64,000 nt of DNA from Kiloniella laminariae. Lineage in GTDB: Bacteria; Pseudomonadota; Alphaproteobacteria; Kiloniellales; Kiloniellaceae. The notes beneath the pieces are model-generated. The model saw only the letters and a list, made by a program, of their open reading frames with translations. It made no database searches and was not told the DNA's origin. Positions 48,645 through 57,568 of this stretch are shown piece after piece; the stretch's first letter is position 1, and every line of letters begins with the position of its first letter. Both the position numbers and the translations under genes were made by a program. Where the stretch lies: assembly GCF_027214005.1 (NCBI RefSeq), contig NZ_JAPWGY010000007.1, forward strand, positions 107,660 through 171,659, in the 5' to 3' direction.

Positions 48645-49283
48645 ATGGGGATCACGGAAATTCTTTCTTTTGTTCTGGTGGCTTCTCTTCTGGTGATATC
48701 GCCAGGACCGAACGGGGTGCTGATAGCAAAAACAGTCCCCCTGTCTGGCAAGGGGGCGGGTTTTGCAAACATCGGGGGATTTGTTGCGGCCTTTTATCTG
48801 CATGGACTTCTGTCTGTTCTCGGAATCTCTGTGTTACTTGTCAAATCGGCCGAGCTCTTCACCCTGGTTAAAATTGTCGGGGCGATTTACCTTATCTGGC
48901 TTGGTGTTAAGGCTTTACGGCAGAGCCTGCAAAAGAAAGGCTCTCTGGTTGCTCCAGCGATTAAACCTGCAACGAGGAGGCGGACCCTTGTTACTGCACT
49001 TCTCGAGGGCTTTCTGACCAACGTACTCAATCCGAAAGTTTCGATGTTTTATCTGGCAGCCTTCCCGCAATTTATCACGCCTGGAGAGGCTGCAATTGGC
49101 AATTCGCTTCTGCTGGTCAGTCTTCATGCCCTGATCAATGCGGTCTGGTTCACCGGCATGATTGTGTTTCTTGCCCGATTAAGCGGTGCCGCGCGCAATG
49201 AGAGTTTTCAACGCTGGCTTAAGGGAATTACCGGCGTGGTCTTTATCGGATTTGGCGCTCGCCTGGCAATGATGAAGCCCTGA
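48645..49283 (+). CDS. LysE-family exporter (RhtB/LysE translocator)
   Basis: A 212-residue inner-membrane protein with about six helices. SPGPNGVLIAKTVPLSGKGA is the family's first-loop signature (the second Pro-Gly segment is intact). FLTNVLNPKVSMFYLAAFPQ is the second conserved loop. LysE/RhtB proteins export amino acids or derivatives such as homoserine, threonine or lysine. The exact substrate is unknown. It is followed by the tautomerase gene after 55 bases. Confidence 0.92.
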   Translation: MGITEILSFVLVASLLVISPGPNGVLIAKTVPLSGKGAGFANIGGFVAAFYLHGLLSVLGISVLLVKSAELFTLVKIVGAIYLIWLGVKALRQSLQKKGSLVAPAIKPATRRRTLVTALLEGFLTNVLNPKVSMFYLAAFPQFITPGEAAIGNSLLLVSLHALINAVWFTGMIVFLARLSGAARNESFQRWLKGITGVVFIGFGARLAMMKP

Positions 49284-49338
49284 CATCTGATCGACTGGAC
49301 AGAATTTCTCTATCTTTTAAACATGAAAGAGCAGACCA

Positions 49339-49668
49339 ATGCCACATTGCATTATTGAATATGCTGCCCCTCTTAAAAACAAAATATCCGTTGAAGATCT
49401 TGTCGATATTGTTTTTACAGCCACAGCAGAGTCCGGGCTGTTTGATGTTTCCAGCATCAAGGCTCGCGCAATTGAAGTGGCGTATTTCAAAACCGGTGCG
49501 ACGGAACAGAACTTTGTTACGACAACAATCAAGTTGCTGCCGGGACGGACTGTTGCGCAAAAGAAAGCTCTGGGTGAAGCAGTGTTGGCTGTGAAACAGT
49601 CGCAGCTAAAGGGCAAGGCCCTGTTGAATGTAGAGGTTGTTGATCTGGCAGAAGCCTATTTTAAATAG
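49339..49668 (+). CDS. 5-Carboxymethyl-2-hydroxymuconate isomerase-like tautomerase
   Basis: A 109-residue protein beginning MPHCIIEYA. The Pro at position 2 becomes the N-terminal catalytic base after Met removal, the hallmark of the tautomerase superfamily, and the start and overall length match the CHMI (HpaF) family. No other homoprotocatechuate genes occur nearby, so a general role in isomerising dienols is as likely. It lies downstream of lysE on the same strand and ends before a bidirectional hairpin. Confidence 0.83.
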   Translation: MPHCIIEYAAPLKNKISVEDLVDIVFTATAESGLFDVSSIKARAIEVAYFKTGATEQNFVTTTIKLLPGRTVAQKKALGEAVLAVKQSQLKGKALLNVEVVDLAEAYFK

Positions 49669-49701
49669 AAGTACTTCTCTTGTCGCTTAATCGGGCAAAG
49701 A

Positions 49702-49756
49702 GAAAAATTCCAGTTTATACGCCCATGACGTAATGAGCCGGGAGCTGGAATTTTTC
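49702..49756. terminator. Inverted repeat between convergent tautomerase and aminotransferase genes
   Basis: GAAAAATTCCAG (49702-49713) and CTGGAATTTTTC (49745-49756) are perfect complements separated by 31 bases. A T-run on each outer side fits a bidirectional terminator, although the loop is long. Confidence 0.6.
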
Positions 49757-49797
49757 ATCTTCACTCAAAGTAATATCAGAACTTTCTGAAATGATGC

Positions 49798-50925
49798 CTA
49801 TTTGATCTGGCCGAGAACCTGTGCGAGCTGCTCAACAGTCCGGTCAATATTGTGGAGCTTGTCCAGGCCAAAGAGTCCAAAGCGGAAGGTCTGAAAGTCA
49901 GAAGGTTCATCACATTGTAGAGGAACACCCGCAGCGATCTGTACGCCCTGAGCAGCAAATTTCTTGCCGTTCTGTATGTCCGGATCTGTTGTGTAGCTGA
50001 CCACAACACCCGGTGCCTGATATCCTTCAGCAGCAACACTTTTGAACTGGTGCTTTTCCAGAAGCTCCCGGACTTTTTTCCCCAGTAGTAACTGTTCGTC
50101 GCGTACCTTATCAAAACCATACTGCTCGGTTTCCAGAATAACGTCGCGGAATGCTGCAAGGCCATCGGTCGGCATGGTCGCATGATAGGCATGACCGCCT
50201 TTTTCATAGGCTTGCATGATCTGCATCCATTTTTTCAGATCACAGGCAAAGCTTGTACTTGCTGTCTTCTCGATGGTCTCAGTCGCTTTGCTGTTCATCA
50301 TGACCAGGCCGCAACCGGGAGAAGCGCTCCAGCCTTTCTGTGGCGCGCTAATCAGAACATCTACGCCGATGGCTTCCATATCAACCCAGACGGTACCAGA
50401 GGCAATGCAATCGAGGACAAACATACCGCCCACGGAATGCACAGCTTCGGCAATCTGCTGCATGTAGTTGTCGGGCAAGATCATGCCAGATGAAGTTTCA
50501 ACATGCGGGGCAAAAACAAGATCAGGTTTTTCGCTCAGAATGGTGCTGATGGCCTCGGCAATGGGAACAGGGGCAAAGGCTGCTTGTGGGCCTTGACTGA
50601 TCTGTCGGGCCTTAAGCACTTTTGAGGTAGCTGGAATATTCCCGGCTTCAAAGATCTGGGTCCAGCGGTAGCTGAACCAGCCATTCCGGATCACGAGACA
50701 CTTCTTGCCTGTGGCGAACTGTCGGGCAACCGCTTCCATTGCATAGGTGCCGCCGCCAGGAACCAGCGAGACAGAATGGGCATTGTAAACTTTTTTCATG
50801 GTCCGGGAAATATCGGTCATCACCGTCTGGAAAGACCGGGACATGTGATTGAGCGAGCGGTCAGTATAGACCACGGAAAATTCGAGAAGTCCGTCCGGAT
50901 CCACATCTGGTAACAATCCACTCAT
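49798..50925 (-). CDS. Class V aminotransferase (PLP-dependent)
   Basis: A 375-residue fold-type I enzyme. VPGGGTYAMEAVARQFATGK is the phosphate-cup region, FVLDCIASGTVWVDMEAIGV carries the Asp that contacts the pyridine nitrogen, and SAPQKGWSASPGCG holds the predicted Schiff-base Lys. The overall pattern is that of the alanine/serine-glyoxylate aminotransferase group, but the substrate is not clear. AAGGGAGATAAG precedes the ATG at 50925, so upstream in-frame Met codons are rejected. It is downstream of a winged-helix regulator and TRAP genes on the same strand and has two inverted repeats in its own leader. Confidence 0.87.
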   Translation of the reverse strand: MSGLLPDVDPDGLLEFSVVYTDRSLNHMSRSFQTVMTDISRTMKKVYNAHSVSLVPGGGTYAMEAVARQFATGKKCLVIRNGWFSYRWTQIFEAGNIPATSKVLKARQISQGPQAAFAPVPIAEAISTILSEKPDLVFAPHVETSSGMILPDNYMQQIAEAVHSVGGMFVLDCIASGTVWVDMEAIGVDVLISAPQKGWSASPGCGLVMMNSKATETIEKTASTSFACDLKKWMQIMQAYEKGGHAYHATMPTDGLAAFRDVILETEQYGFDKVRDEQLLLGKKVRELLEKHQFKSVAAEGYQAPGVVVSYTTDPDIQNGKKFAAQGVQIAAGVPLQCDEPSDFQTFRFGLFGLDKLHNIDRTVEQLAQVLGQIK

Positions 50926-50976
50926 TCTTATCTCCCTTGAAATTTCTGTGTTCTTCCTGCCAAGGGTGCTCTGAAC

Positions 50977-51030
50977 ATGCTTTTGCAAAGCATCCTGACA
51001 GACAAGGTATCTCTTAACATGCAGATACCT
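50977..51030. promoter_or_regulatory. Two inverted repeats upstream of the class V aminotransferase
   Basis: ATGCTTT-TGC-AAAGCAT (50977-50993) and AGGTATCT-N10-AGATACCT (51005-51030) are both perfect. They lie 52-105 bases before the aminotransferase start, where a promoter and operators are expected. The nearby winged-helix protein is a natural candidate to bind them, which is inference. Confidence 0.5.
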
Positions 51031-51130
51031 GCCATAGTACAGTTACATCAACCAGGAGAAGAGTAACAGTGCCTCCGGGGCGCAGGACTTGTGATCAAAA
51101 TTCGTCTTTAGTTCAGGAACGTTATACGGT

Positions 51131-51661
51131 TCAGAAGGAAGCGGCAGCCCGCGAAGCCTGATCGTAGAGGCCGGATACACTGCGCAGGATTTGCGCTGTT
51201 CTGGCAATCTCGTCAAATTTGGTTTCCGTGGCGACTGCGGGATCAATCAGGCAGAGGTCACGGATCTTGCGGTATTCGGCACAGGCCTTGATACCTTCTT
51301 CGGTGGTCGAATAAAAGATCTCCTTCCCCCTTTTGGAGCCTTTGACCAGCTTTCCCTTGATCAGTTTCTTGAGCGAGTAATTGACCGTATGCGGGTCCTC
51401 GATGTTGAGCACAAAGCAGATGTCATTGAGGCGTTTTTCCCGCTTGCGATGATTAACATTGTGTAAGACCAGCACATCCAGCGGGTTGAAATCATGCAGG
51501 CCGGTTGCATTCATACAGCGGACCATCCAGCGGGAAAAGCCGTTGAAAGCAATAATCATCCCGTATTCCAATTCGCTCATCTGCCAGCCTTGTTCACTGG
51601 CCAGGTGTTCTGAAGAAACAATCGGGCGCGGGGCTTGCGGCGGAACTACGGGATCGGACAT
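51131..51661 (-). CDS. Winged-helix (MarR-like) DNA-binding regulator
   Basis: A 176-residue protein. The central part (about 50-130) is a winged helix: NPLDVLVLHNVNHRKREKRL, NDICFVLNIEDPHTVNYSLK, then KLIKGKLVKGSKRGKEIFYS and a C-terminal helix. It resembles the MarR-type winged-helix proteins of COG3226-like alphaproteobacterial regulators, though the exact group is from memory. It follows dctM by 42 bases and is probably co-transcribed with the TRAP genes. It likely controls this transporter or the downstream aminotransferase. Confidence 0.83.
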   Translation of the reverse strand: MSDPVVPPQAPRPIVSSEHLASEQGWQMSELEYGMIIAFNGFSRWMVRCMNATGLHDFNPLDVLVLHNVNHRKREKRLNDICFVLNIEDPHTVNYSLKKLIKGKLVKGSKRGKEIFYSTTEEGIKACAEYRKIRDLCLIDPAVATETKFDEIARTAQILRSVSGLYDQASRAAASF

Positions 51662-51703
51662 GGCTAGACCTCTGATGGCTATGGAGCGTTTGACAGGAAT
51701 TCC

Positions 51704-52999
51704 CTACATGTTGTTTGGAAGATAGGTTACGAGCTCAGGGACGGCAATAATTATACCCAGGGCGAATAACAGCAGGGCGAAAAAAGGCAGAGCCGCCTTG
51801 GCAACAGTCAGGATGTTTCGTCCGGTAAGGGATTGCAAAACAAAAAGGTTAAAGCCGACGGGTGGTGTGATTTGGGACATCTCGACAACAATCACGATGT
51901 AGATTCCGAACCAGAGAGGATCAATTCCAGCCTGTTCGACCATGGGCATAATGACAGAGGTGGTCAGAACGACAACACTGATGCCATCGAGGAAACAGCC
52001 GAGAACGACAAAAAATACGGTAAGTGCCGCGAGCAGGGCATAGGGGCTGAGTTCCAGGCTGCCGATCCAGAGGGCCAGGAGTTTTGGAATACCCGTGAAG
52101 CCCATGGCGACAGTCAGAAAGGCAGCACCTGCGAGAATGAAGGCAATCATGCAGGAGGTCTTGGTTGCCCCCATGAGCCCTTCCATAAAGCTCTCTCGGG
52201 TCAAGCCACCAGTACACCAGGAGAGAAGCAGGGCAAGGACAACACCAACAGCCGCAGCATCGGTTGGCGAGGCAATACCAAGATAGATTGAGCCGATCAC
52301 CCCGGAGATGAGAAAGATAACCGGGAGCAGGCTGCGAGTCCGACGGATTTTCTCGCGAAAGGACAGTTGTTCGATCACATCAGGGAGCTTGTCTTTGTTG
52401 AACAGGGCCCAGACGACGACAAAACCGATAAAGAGAGCGACCAGCAACAGGCCGGGAATGACCCCGGCAATAAAAAGACGGGCAATCGACTGTTCGGTGG
52501 CCACGCCGTAAACAATGAGAATGATGGAAGGGGGAATCAGCAGACCAAGGGTTGCTGATCCTGCCAGAGTGCCGATCATCAGGCTTTCGGGGTAACCGCG
52601 TTTTGACAGCTCGGGAATGGACATTTTGCCAATGGTCGCGGCGGTTGCGGCAGAAGAGCCGGAGACGGCGGCAAAGATGCCACAACCGATAATATTCACA
52701 TGGAGAAGTTTGCCCGGAATTTTTCCGACCCAGGGAGAAAGCCCGCTGAACATGTCCTGGGAAAGGCGGGAGCGAAACAGAATTTCGCCCATCCAGATAA
52801 AGAGAGGTAATGCGGCGAGGGCCCAGGAATTGCTGGAGCCCCAGACGGTGGTGGCAAGCACGCTGCCAACGGGGGCGTCCGTGAAGAGCGCCATGCCGAA
52901 GATGCCGACACCAAAGAGTGAAAAAGCAACCCAGACACCTGACCCCAGCAAAACAAAGAGGGTCAGCAACAACAAAACGGTAAGATAAATCTCGGACAT
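51704..52999 (-). CDS. dctM: TRAP transporter large permease (DctM family)
   Basis: A 431-residue membrane protein with about twelve helices. FAAVSGSSAATAATIGKMSI and SATLGLLIPPSIILIVYGV are the conserved sodium and substrate-channel segments, and EMSQITPPVGFNLFVLQ is the C-terminal signature. It moves the ligand delivered by the DctP protein using a sodium gradient. It is preceded by dctQ (14 bases) and dctP, making a complete operon. Confidence 0.95.
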   Translation of the reverse strand: MSEIYLTVLLLLTLFVLLGSGVWVAFSLFGVGIFGMALFTDAPVGSVLATTVWGSSNSWALAALPLFIWMGEILFRSRLSQDMFSGLSPWVGKIPGKLLHVNIIGCGIFAAVSGSSAATAATIGKMSIPELSKRGYPESLMIGTLAGSATLGLLIPPSIILIVYGVATEQSIARLFIAGVIPGLLLVALFIGFVVVWALFNKDKLPDVIEQLSFREKIRRTRSLLPVIFLISGVIGSIYLGIASPTDAAAVGVVLALLLSWCTGGLTRESFMEGLMGATKTSCMIAFILAGAAFLTVAMGFTGIPKLLALWIGSLELSPYALLAALTVFFVVLGCFLDGISVVVLTTSVIMPMVEQAGIDPLWFGIYIVIVVEMSQITPPVGFNLFVLQSLTGRNILTVAKAALPFFALLLFALGIIIAVPELVTYLPNNM

Positions 53000-53013
53000 T
53001 TGACGGTGCTTCC

Positions 53014-53586
53014 CTATTCCGCGTGGAGATCGGCGTGATCTTGTTGCAGGAGGTTCTCTCCCTTGCCTTCATAGCTGGCTTCACCGCCGCGCAGGACAGT
53101 AACCAGTTCATCAAGCAGCGCTATGGCCAAAATGCCCAGTCCCACCAACATGGGGGTCATGGGGAGCCAGATCGGCACGGCGATCATTCCCGTAGAGAGA
53201 TCGTTATAGGTAAAGGCTTCATGGACGAGCAGCCCGGTGTAGTAAGTACAGAAGAGAGCCATCGTCGCAGCGACAACAAGACACCAGATCTCGATCACCC
53301 GACGCAAGTTCTGGGGCAGGTTCTGTAGCAGGAGCGAAACCCTGATATGGCTGCCGTCGCGCAGGGTATAGGCCAGGGCGAGAAAAGAAGACGCGGCCAG
53401 AAAAAAACCGGTAAAATCGCCATAGGAAGGGATGGTCAAACCAATTGCTTCGCCGGTAATGGCTGTGCTGAGACGGTCAATCAGATTAAGCAGAACCTGG
53501 GCTATAACCGTAATGCAAATTGCCAGAAGGAAAAAGGCGGCTGCCCAGCCACTGGCCTGATAGAGCTTATTGAGGATCTGTCGCAT
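53014..53586 (-). CDS. dctQ: TRAP transporter small permease (DctQ family)
   Basis: A 190-residue protein with four helices (about 12-35, 58-75, 98-120 and 140-165). LRDGSHIRVSLLLQNLP is the conserved loop between helices 2 and 3. The ATG at 53586 follows GGGCGTG; an upstream in-frame start would add a non-membrane tail. It scaffolds DctM. Its acidic C-terminus (QQDHADLHAE) is cytoplasmic. It sits between dctP and dctM. Confidence 0.92.
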   Translation of the reverse strand: MRQILNKLYQASGWAAAFFLLAICITVIAQVLLNLIDRLSTAITGEAIGLTIPSYGDFTGFFLAASSFLALAYTLRDGSHIRVSLLLQNLPQNLRRVIEIWCLVVAATMALFCTYYTGLLVHEAFTYNDLSTGMIAVPIWLPMTPMLVGLGILAIALLDELVTVLRGGEASYEGKGENLLQQDHADLHAE

Positions 53587-53715
53587 GGTTACACGCCCTC
53601 TGTTGACGATTCTGCGGGCCTCTGGGCACGCGCAGGAAACCATTATACCTGATGTGATCAGGCACTTGTAAAACCGGGGTGATCAGGTTTCCCGGATCAC
53701 CCCGATGAGAAAAGA

Positions 53716-54693
53716 TCAGTTGCCGTAGGCAGACAGAATTTCTTCGCCTTCACTGCCAGCTGCTGTCTTCCAGTCTTTGAGCATTTCTGCGCCGACAGCT
53801 TTCAGGTCTTGAACCAGCTGTTCGGACGGAGGATTGACAATGGTCACGCCATTGTCCTGCATGACCTGGATCTGGGCATCGGTTTCAGCCTTGCTCATGG
53901 CCCAGCCGCGTTGTTCGGCTTTTTGAGCGGCATCAAGAACCGCGGCCTGTGTTGCTTCATCCAGTTTGCGCCAGGCGCTTTTGTTGATCACAACAATGTT
54001 CTTCGGAACCCAGGCCTGAATATGGGTATAGTGGGAAACAAAATCCCAGGCCTTGCTGTTGGCGCCAGTAGAGGGGGAGGTGATCATGGCTTCGACACGG
54101 CCTGTGGTGTAGGCTTGTGGAATGTCCGGTACTTCGACCTGTGTTGGAGCCGCGCCTGTCAGCTGGGCGAATTTTTCCAGTGTGGCGTTATAGGCGCGGA
54201 ACTTGAGCCCCTTGAGATCGGCAACAGAGTTGATCTCTTTGTTGGTATAGAGGCCCTGTGGTGGCCAGGGAACAGAATAGAGTGGCATCAGGCCCTGTTT
54301 GTCAAGCAGCTTGGTGATCACAGGTTTCTGTGCGGCCCAGAGTCTTTCTGCATCGTCATAGTTGGTGGCAAGAAAAGGCAGGGAGTCTGCGCCAAAGGCT
54401 TCATGCTCGTTGGACAGTAGGGAAAGGAAGAACTCACCGACTGGTACCTGGCCGCTGCGGACAGCATTCTTGATTTCAGGGTGCTTGAACAGCGATCCGG
54501 CGGAATGAACCTTGATGGTCAGCGCACCATTGGTTGCGGTCTCGACGTCCTTTGCGAATTCAATGATGTTCTCGGTGTGGAATGTCTTGTCCGGATAAGG
54601 CGTCGGCATGTCCCAGGTATCGGCCTGAGCGGACATGGTTGCGCCCATAGCAAGGGCAGCGACACCCGCGGTGAAGTTACGAAGTACTTTCAT
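53716..54693 (-). CDS. dctP: TRAP transporter substrate-binding protein (DctP family)
   Basis: A 325-residue periplasmic protein with a signal peptide (about 1-23, ending SAQA). GLKFRAYNATLEKFAQLTGA carries the arginine that pairs with the ligand carboxylate, and EVPDIPQAYTTGRVEAMITS completes the binding-site helix. GGGAGG precedes the ATG at 54693. It is divergent from pxpBCA across a 255-base control region, which suggests a carboxylate such as 5-oxoproline or a related compound as ligand; this is inference from context only. Confidence 0.93.
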   Translation of the reverse strand: MKVLRNFTAGVAALAMGATMSAQADTWDMPTPYPDKTFHTENIIEFAKDVETATNGALTIKVHSAGSLFKHPEIKNAVRSGQVPVGEFFLSLLSNEHEAFGADSLPFLATNYDDAERLWAAQKPVITKLLDKQGLMPLYSVPWPPQGLYTNKEINSVADLKGLKFRAYNATLEKFAQLTGAAPTQVEVPDIPQAYTTGRVEAMITSPSTGANSKAWDFVSHYTHIQAWVPKNIVVINKSAWRKLDEATQAAVLDAAQKAEQRGWAMSKAETDAQIQVMQDNGVTIVNPPSEQLVQDLKAVGAEMLKDWKTAAGSEGEEILSAYGN

Positions 54694-54860
54694 CTGATAA
54701 ACCTCCCAAAGGTTTTTCTGGATTAGGGGCTTTGCCCGAAACATATTATTGGCTCGCAAACCGCATTGGATTTTTTATGAGTAGAACGAGCAAAAACTGC
54801 GTGATGACCAACCGCAAAATGTACGCCAACAAATACGCATTAATTTACTGTGACATTTTG

Positions 54861-54900
54861 TTGACAAATAATCAATAAAACAATAACGATTTATTATTGT
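54861..54900 (+). promoter_or_regulatory. Candidate pxpB promoter and operator in the divergent gap
   Basis: TTGACA (54861-54866), a perfect -35, is followed after 17 bases by TAACGA (54884-54889). Over the -10 lies the inverted repeat ACAATAA-N7-TTATTGT (54880-54900). A bound regulator there would block the pxp promoter. The pxpB start is about 50 bases beyond. Confidence 0.5.
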
Positions 54901-54948
54901 AATCTGCCTGACGCAATAATTCATAAGCAAAAATTGAGAGGGCAAGAG

Positions 54949-55695
54949 TTGGATATCCGGATACTGACCGTAGGCGATGCAGCCTTTACGATTGAATTCC
55001 CTGGCCTTGAAGGGGTCTCGGGGGCCCGGCAGGTTGCTGCCTTGCGCAGTCGTGTGCAGGAGAAAATCAAAGCCGGACAGCTTTCAGGAATTGTGGATAT
55101 CATCTCGGCCTCCCGCGCACTTACCATTTGCATCGATCCCTTTGTCGGTGATTTTAAACATCTTCAAACGGCTGTTGCTGCATTGGCAAAACAAAAACTG
55201 TCTCTGACGAAGGGGGCTTCACAGCTCTGGCGACTCCCCGCCTGTTACGAGGGAGACTATGGACCTGATCTGGAAGACGTTGCCGCGCGATCGGGGATGA
55301 CTGCCCGGGAAGTTATTACGCTTCATAGCGATCGGGAATACGAGCTGTTGCAGATTGGCTTCCTGCCCGGCTTTCCGTTTCTGGCAGAGATTGATGAGCG
55401 GCTGAGGTTCCCCAGGCGAACCAGCCCGCGGGTAAGGGTGCCTGCAGGTTCTGTTGGAATTGCGAATGCACAAACTGCGATCTATCCATGGGAGAGCCCG
55501 GGAGGCTGGCATCTTCTTGCCCGTTGTCCTGTCCCGCTGTTTAACCCGCTCTGGGCGCGGCCCAGTCTTCTTGATACCGGGGCGAAGGTGAAGTTTGAAC
55601 CGGTAAGTTCTCACGATCTGCTGCTGTTACAGCAAGATCTGGCCAGTGGTAAACTTGATCCGCATTCCTTTGTTGCCGAGGGAGGGGAGGGATAA
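54949..55695 (+). CDS. pxpB: 5-Oxoprolinase subunit B (PxpB, KipI-like)
   Basis: A 248-residue protein. GDAAFTIEFPGLEG opens the KipI/PxpB domain, and the C-terminal half carries LLQIGFLPGFPFLAEIDERL, RLRFPRRTSPRVRVPAGSVG and YPWESPGGWHLLARCP, which form the cyclophilin-like core. With PxpA and PxpC it makes ATP-dependent 5-oxoprolinase, converting 5-oxo-L-proline to L-glutamate. There is no ATG: TTG at 54949 is preferred because AGAGGG lies eight bases upstream; a TTG at 54934 is also in frame. pxpC starts directly after its stop. Confidence 0.92.
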   Translation: MDIRILTVGDAAFTIEFPGLEGVSGARQVAALRSRVQEKIKAGQLSGIVDIISASRALTICIDPFVGDFKHLQTAVAALAKQKLSLTKGASQLWRLPACYEGDYGPDLEDVAARSGMTAREVITLHSDREYELLQIGFLPGFPFLAEIDERLRFPRRTSPRVRVPAGSVGIANAQTAIYPWESPGGWHLLARCPVPLFNPLWARPSLLDTGAKVKFEPVSSHDLLLLQQDLASGKLDPHSFVAEGGEG

Positions 55696-56787
55696 ATGGG
55701 AGCCGTTCTTAAAATTCTTTCCCCAGGGGTATTTTCTTCTCTCCAGGATCGCGGGCGGCTGGGTTTCGGGGCCTATGGTGTCCCGCGCAGTGGTGCGGCT
55801 GACCCTGTCAGTTTGCGCATAGGCAATCATCTGCTGGGGAATGATGCTTTTGAAACGGCAATTGAGTTCCGTTTTCTAGGACCAAAGATTCTGATCGAGA
55901 GGGGATCGGTCCGACTGGCGCTGGCGGGGGATGCGACAGCGGATTTGTTCCTAAGTGAAAATGATGAGGCTGTGAAAATCTCTCCCTGGCAGACGGTCAG
56001 GCTTGATGAGGGAGATATACTATCCGTGATGCCCCTGTCCAAGGGGGCAACTGGTTACCTGGCTCTTGAAGGGGGCTTTGATCTTGAGCCGGTTCTGGGC
56101 AGTTGCTCTACCTATGCCAGAGCTGGCCTGGGTGGGGTGAATGGAAAAAACCTGCAGCAGGGTGATTGCCTCACAGCCCGGCTTGATCACCCCAGAGAGA
56201 TGATTGAAAAGATTGTCAAACATCCACCAAGATTTGGAGAAGAGCCCTTGCGTGTTCTGCTGGGGCCGCAGGATGATTATTTTTCTGTAGAAACCCTTGG
56301 TATATTTGAAGCTTCTGAGTACCAGATCAGCAGTGATGTTGACCGTATGGGTATCCGTCTGGAGGGAACAGCTCTTGCTCCTCTGCCAGAAAAAGGCAGT
56401 GACCTTATTTCTGACGGGCTGGTACCGGGAGCAATCCAGATCCCCGGGAACGGACAGCCGATCGTTCTCTTTGTTGATTGTCAGACGATTGGCGGTTATC
56501 CGAAGATCGCCACCGTTATTACGGCTGATCTGCATCATCTGGGGCAAGTGACGCCCGGAAATACGATCCGCTTCAAGGTTGTGACACCAGAGGAAGCCCG
56601 GGCAGCGCTGGATGAGCGAGAGCAACTTATTCAGCAGGTCGAAAACTCGGTTGCAGAACATTTCGGCGAAGGCTTTCTGGATCTCAAGGCGCTTTATCAG
56701 AGCAATCTGATTGCCGGGGTTGTCAATGCTAAAAACTCCGGGCATTTCCCCGGACATCTGGAGGAAGGTTCCCATGAAACTGATTAA
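55696..56787 (+). CDS. pxpC: 5-Oxoprolinase subunit C (PxpC, KipA-like)
   Basis: A 363-residue protein with the KipA signature SPGVFSSLQDRGRLGFGAYG at residues 8-27, then PRSGAADPVSLRIGNHLLGN. The later segment VPGAIQIPGNGQPIVLFVDC and IGGYPKIATVI are also conserved. It forms a heterodimer with PxpB in the prokaryotic 5-oxoprolinase. The start directly abuts the pxpB stop, and the end overlaps pxpA by 14 bases, so all three are tightly coupled. Confidence 0.94.
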   Translation: MGAVLKILSPGVFSSLQDRGRLGFGAYGVPRSGAADPVSLRIGNHLLGNDAFETAIEFRFLGPKILIERGSVRLALAGDATADLFLSENDEAVKISPWQTVRLDEGDILSVMPLSKGATGYLALEGGFDLEPVLGSCSTYARAGLGGVNGKNLQQGDCLTARLDHPREMIEKIVKHPPRFGEEPLRVLLGPQDDYFSVETLGIFEASEYQISSDVDRMGIRLEGTALAPLPEKGSDLISDGLVPGAIQIPGNGQPIVLFVDCQTIGGYPKIATVITADLHHLGQVTPGNTIRFKVVTPEEARAALDEREQLIQQVENSVAEHFGEGFLDLKALYQSNLIAGVVNAKNSGHFPGHLEEGSHETD

Positions 56788-57550
56788 TCTCAACGCCGAT
56801 ATGGGGGAAGGCTATGGTCAATACGGAATCGGCAACGATGCGGCCATGCTGGAGGTTATCGGTTCGGCAAATGTAGCCTGTGGCTATCATGCAGGGGATC
56901 CTCTTGTAATGACCGCGACAGCCCGCCTGGCAAAGGAAAAAGGGGTGAGTATCGGTGCGCATCCGGCTTTTCCTGACTTGCAGGGTTTTGGCCGTCGTAA
57001 AATGGTTCTGCCACTCGACGAACTGGAAGCGATGATGGTCTACCAGATCGGTGCGCTCATGGCGGTTGCAGCCAGCCAGGGAAGCCGGGTTAGCCATGTC
57101 AAGCCGCATGGGGCGTTGAATAACATGGCAGCAGAAGACATGGAGATGTCGCGGGCGATTGCCCGGGCAGTTCGAAGTGTGGATCCTGGTCTGATACTGT
57201 TGGCAACAGCCGGGTCATGCCTGTGCAAGGCGGGTATTGAATTGGGATTGCCGACAGCTGGCGAGATATTTGCCGATCGAACCTACGACGAACAGGGTAA
57301 CCTGACCTCGCGATCCCTGCCCCATGCTGTGATTCATGACCCCGAACAGAGTGCTGAACAGATTCTTTCTTTTGTACAGGCGGGCAAGATCATCACACCG
57401 TCAGGCAAGGGCATTGAGACGCCGATCCACAGCATCTGTGTGCACGGGGATACTGCCGAGGCCGTCGCCATTGCTCACCGTGTCAAAGAACGATTGGAGC
57501 AGGCAGGTTACAGGCTGGCGCCACTCCCGGAGGTGATGGGACTCGCTTGA
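56774..57550 (+). CDS. pxpA: 5-Oxoprolinase subunit A (PxpA, LamB/YcsF family)
   Basis: A 258-residue protein starting MKLINLNADMGEGYGQY. NVACGYHAGDP, the GAHPAFPDLQGFGRR segment and VKPHGALNN are the LamB/YcsF signatures with probable active-site Asp and His residues. It completes the three-part 5-oxoprolinase. GAGGAAGG precedes the ATG at 56774, which lies inside the end of pxpC; the upstream in-frame start is rejected. The gene ends 18 bases from the convergent rppH gene. Confidence 0.95.
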   Translation: MKLINLNADMGEGYGQYGIGNDAAMLEVIGSANVACGYHAGDPLVMTATARLAKEKGVSIGAHPAFPDLQGFGRRKMVLPLDELEAMMVYQIGALMAVAASQGSRVSHVKPHGALNNMAAEDMEMSRAIARAVRSVDPGLILLATAGSCLCKAGIELGLPTAGEIFADRTYDEQGNLTSRSLPHAVIHDPEQSAEQILSFVQAGKIITPSGKGIETPIHSICVHGDTAEAVAIAHRVKERLEQAGYRLAPLPEVMGLA

Positions 57551-57568
57551 GAAGAATTGTCGGCGGCT

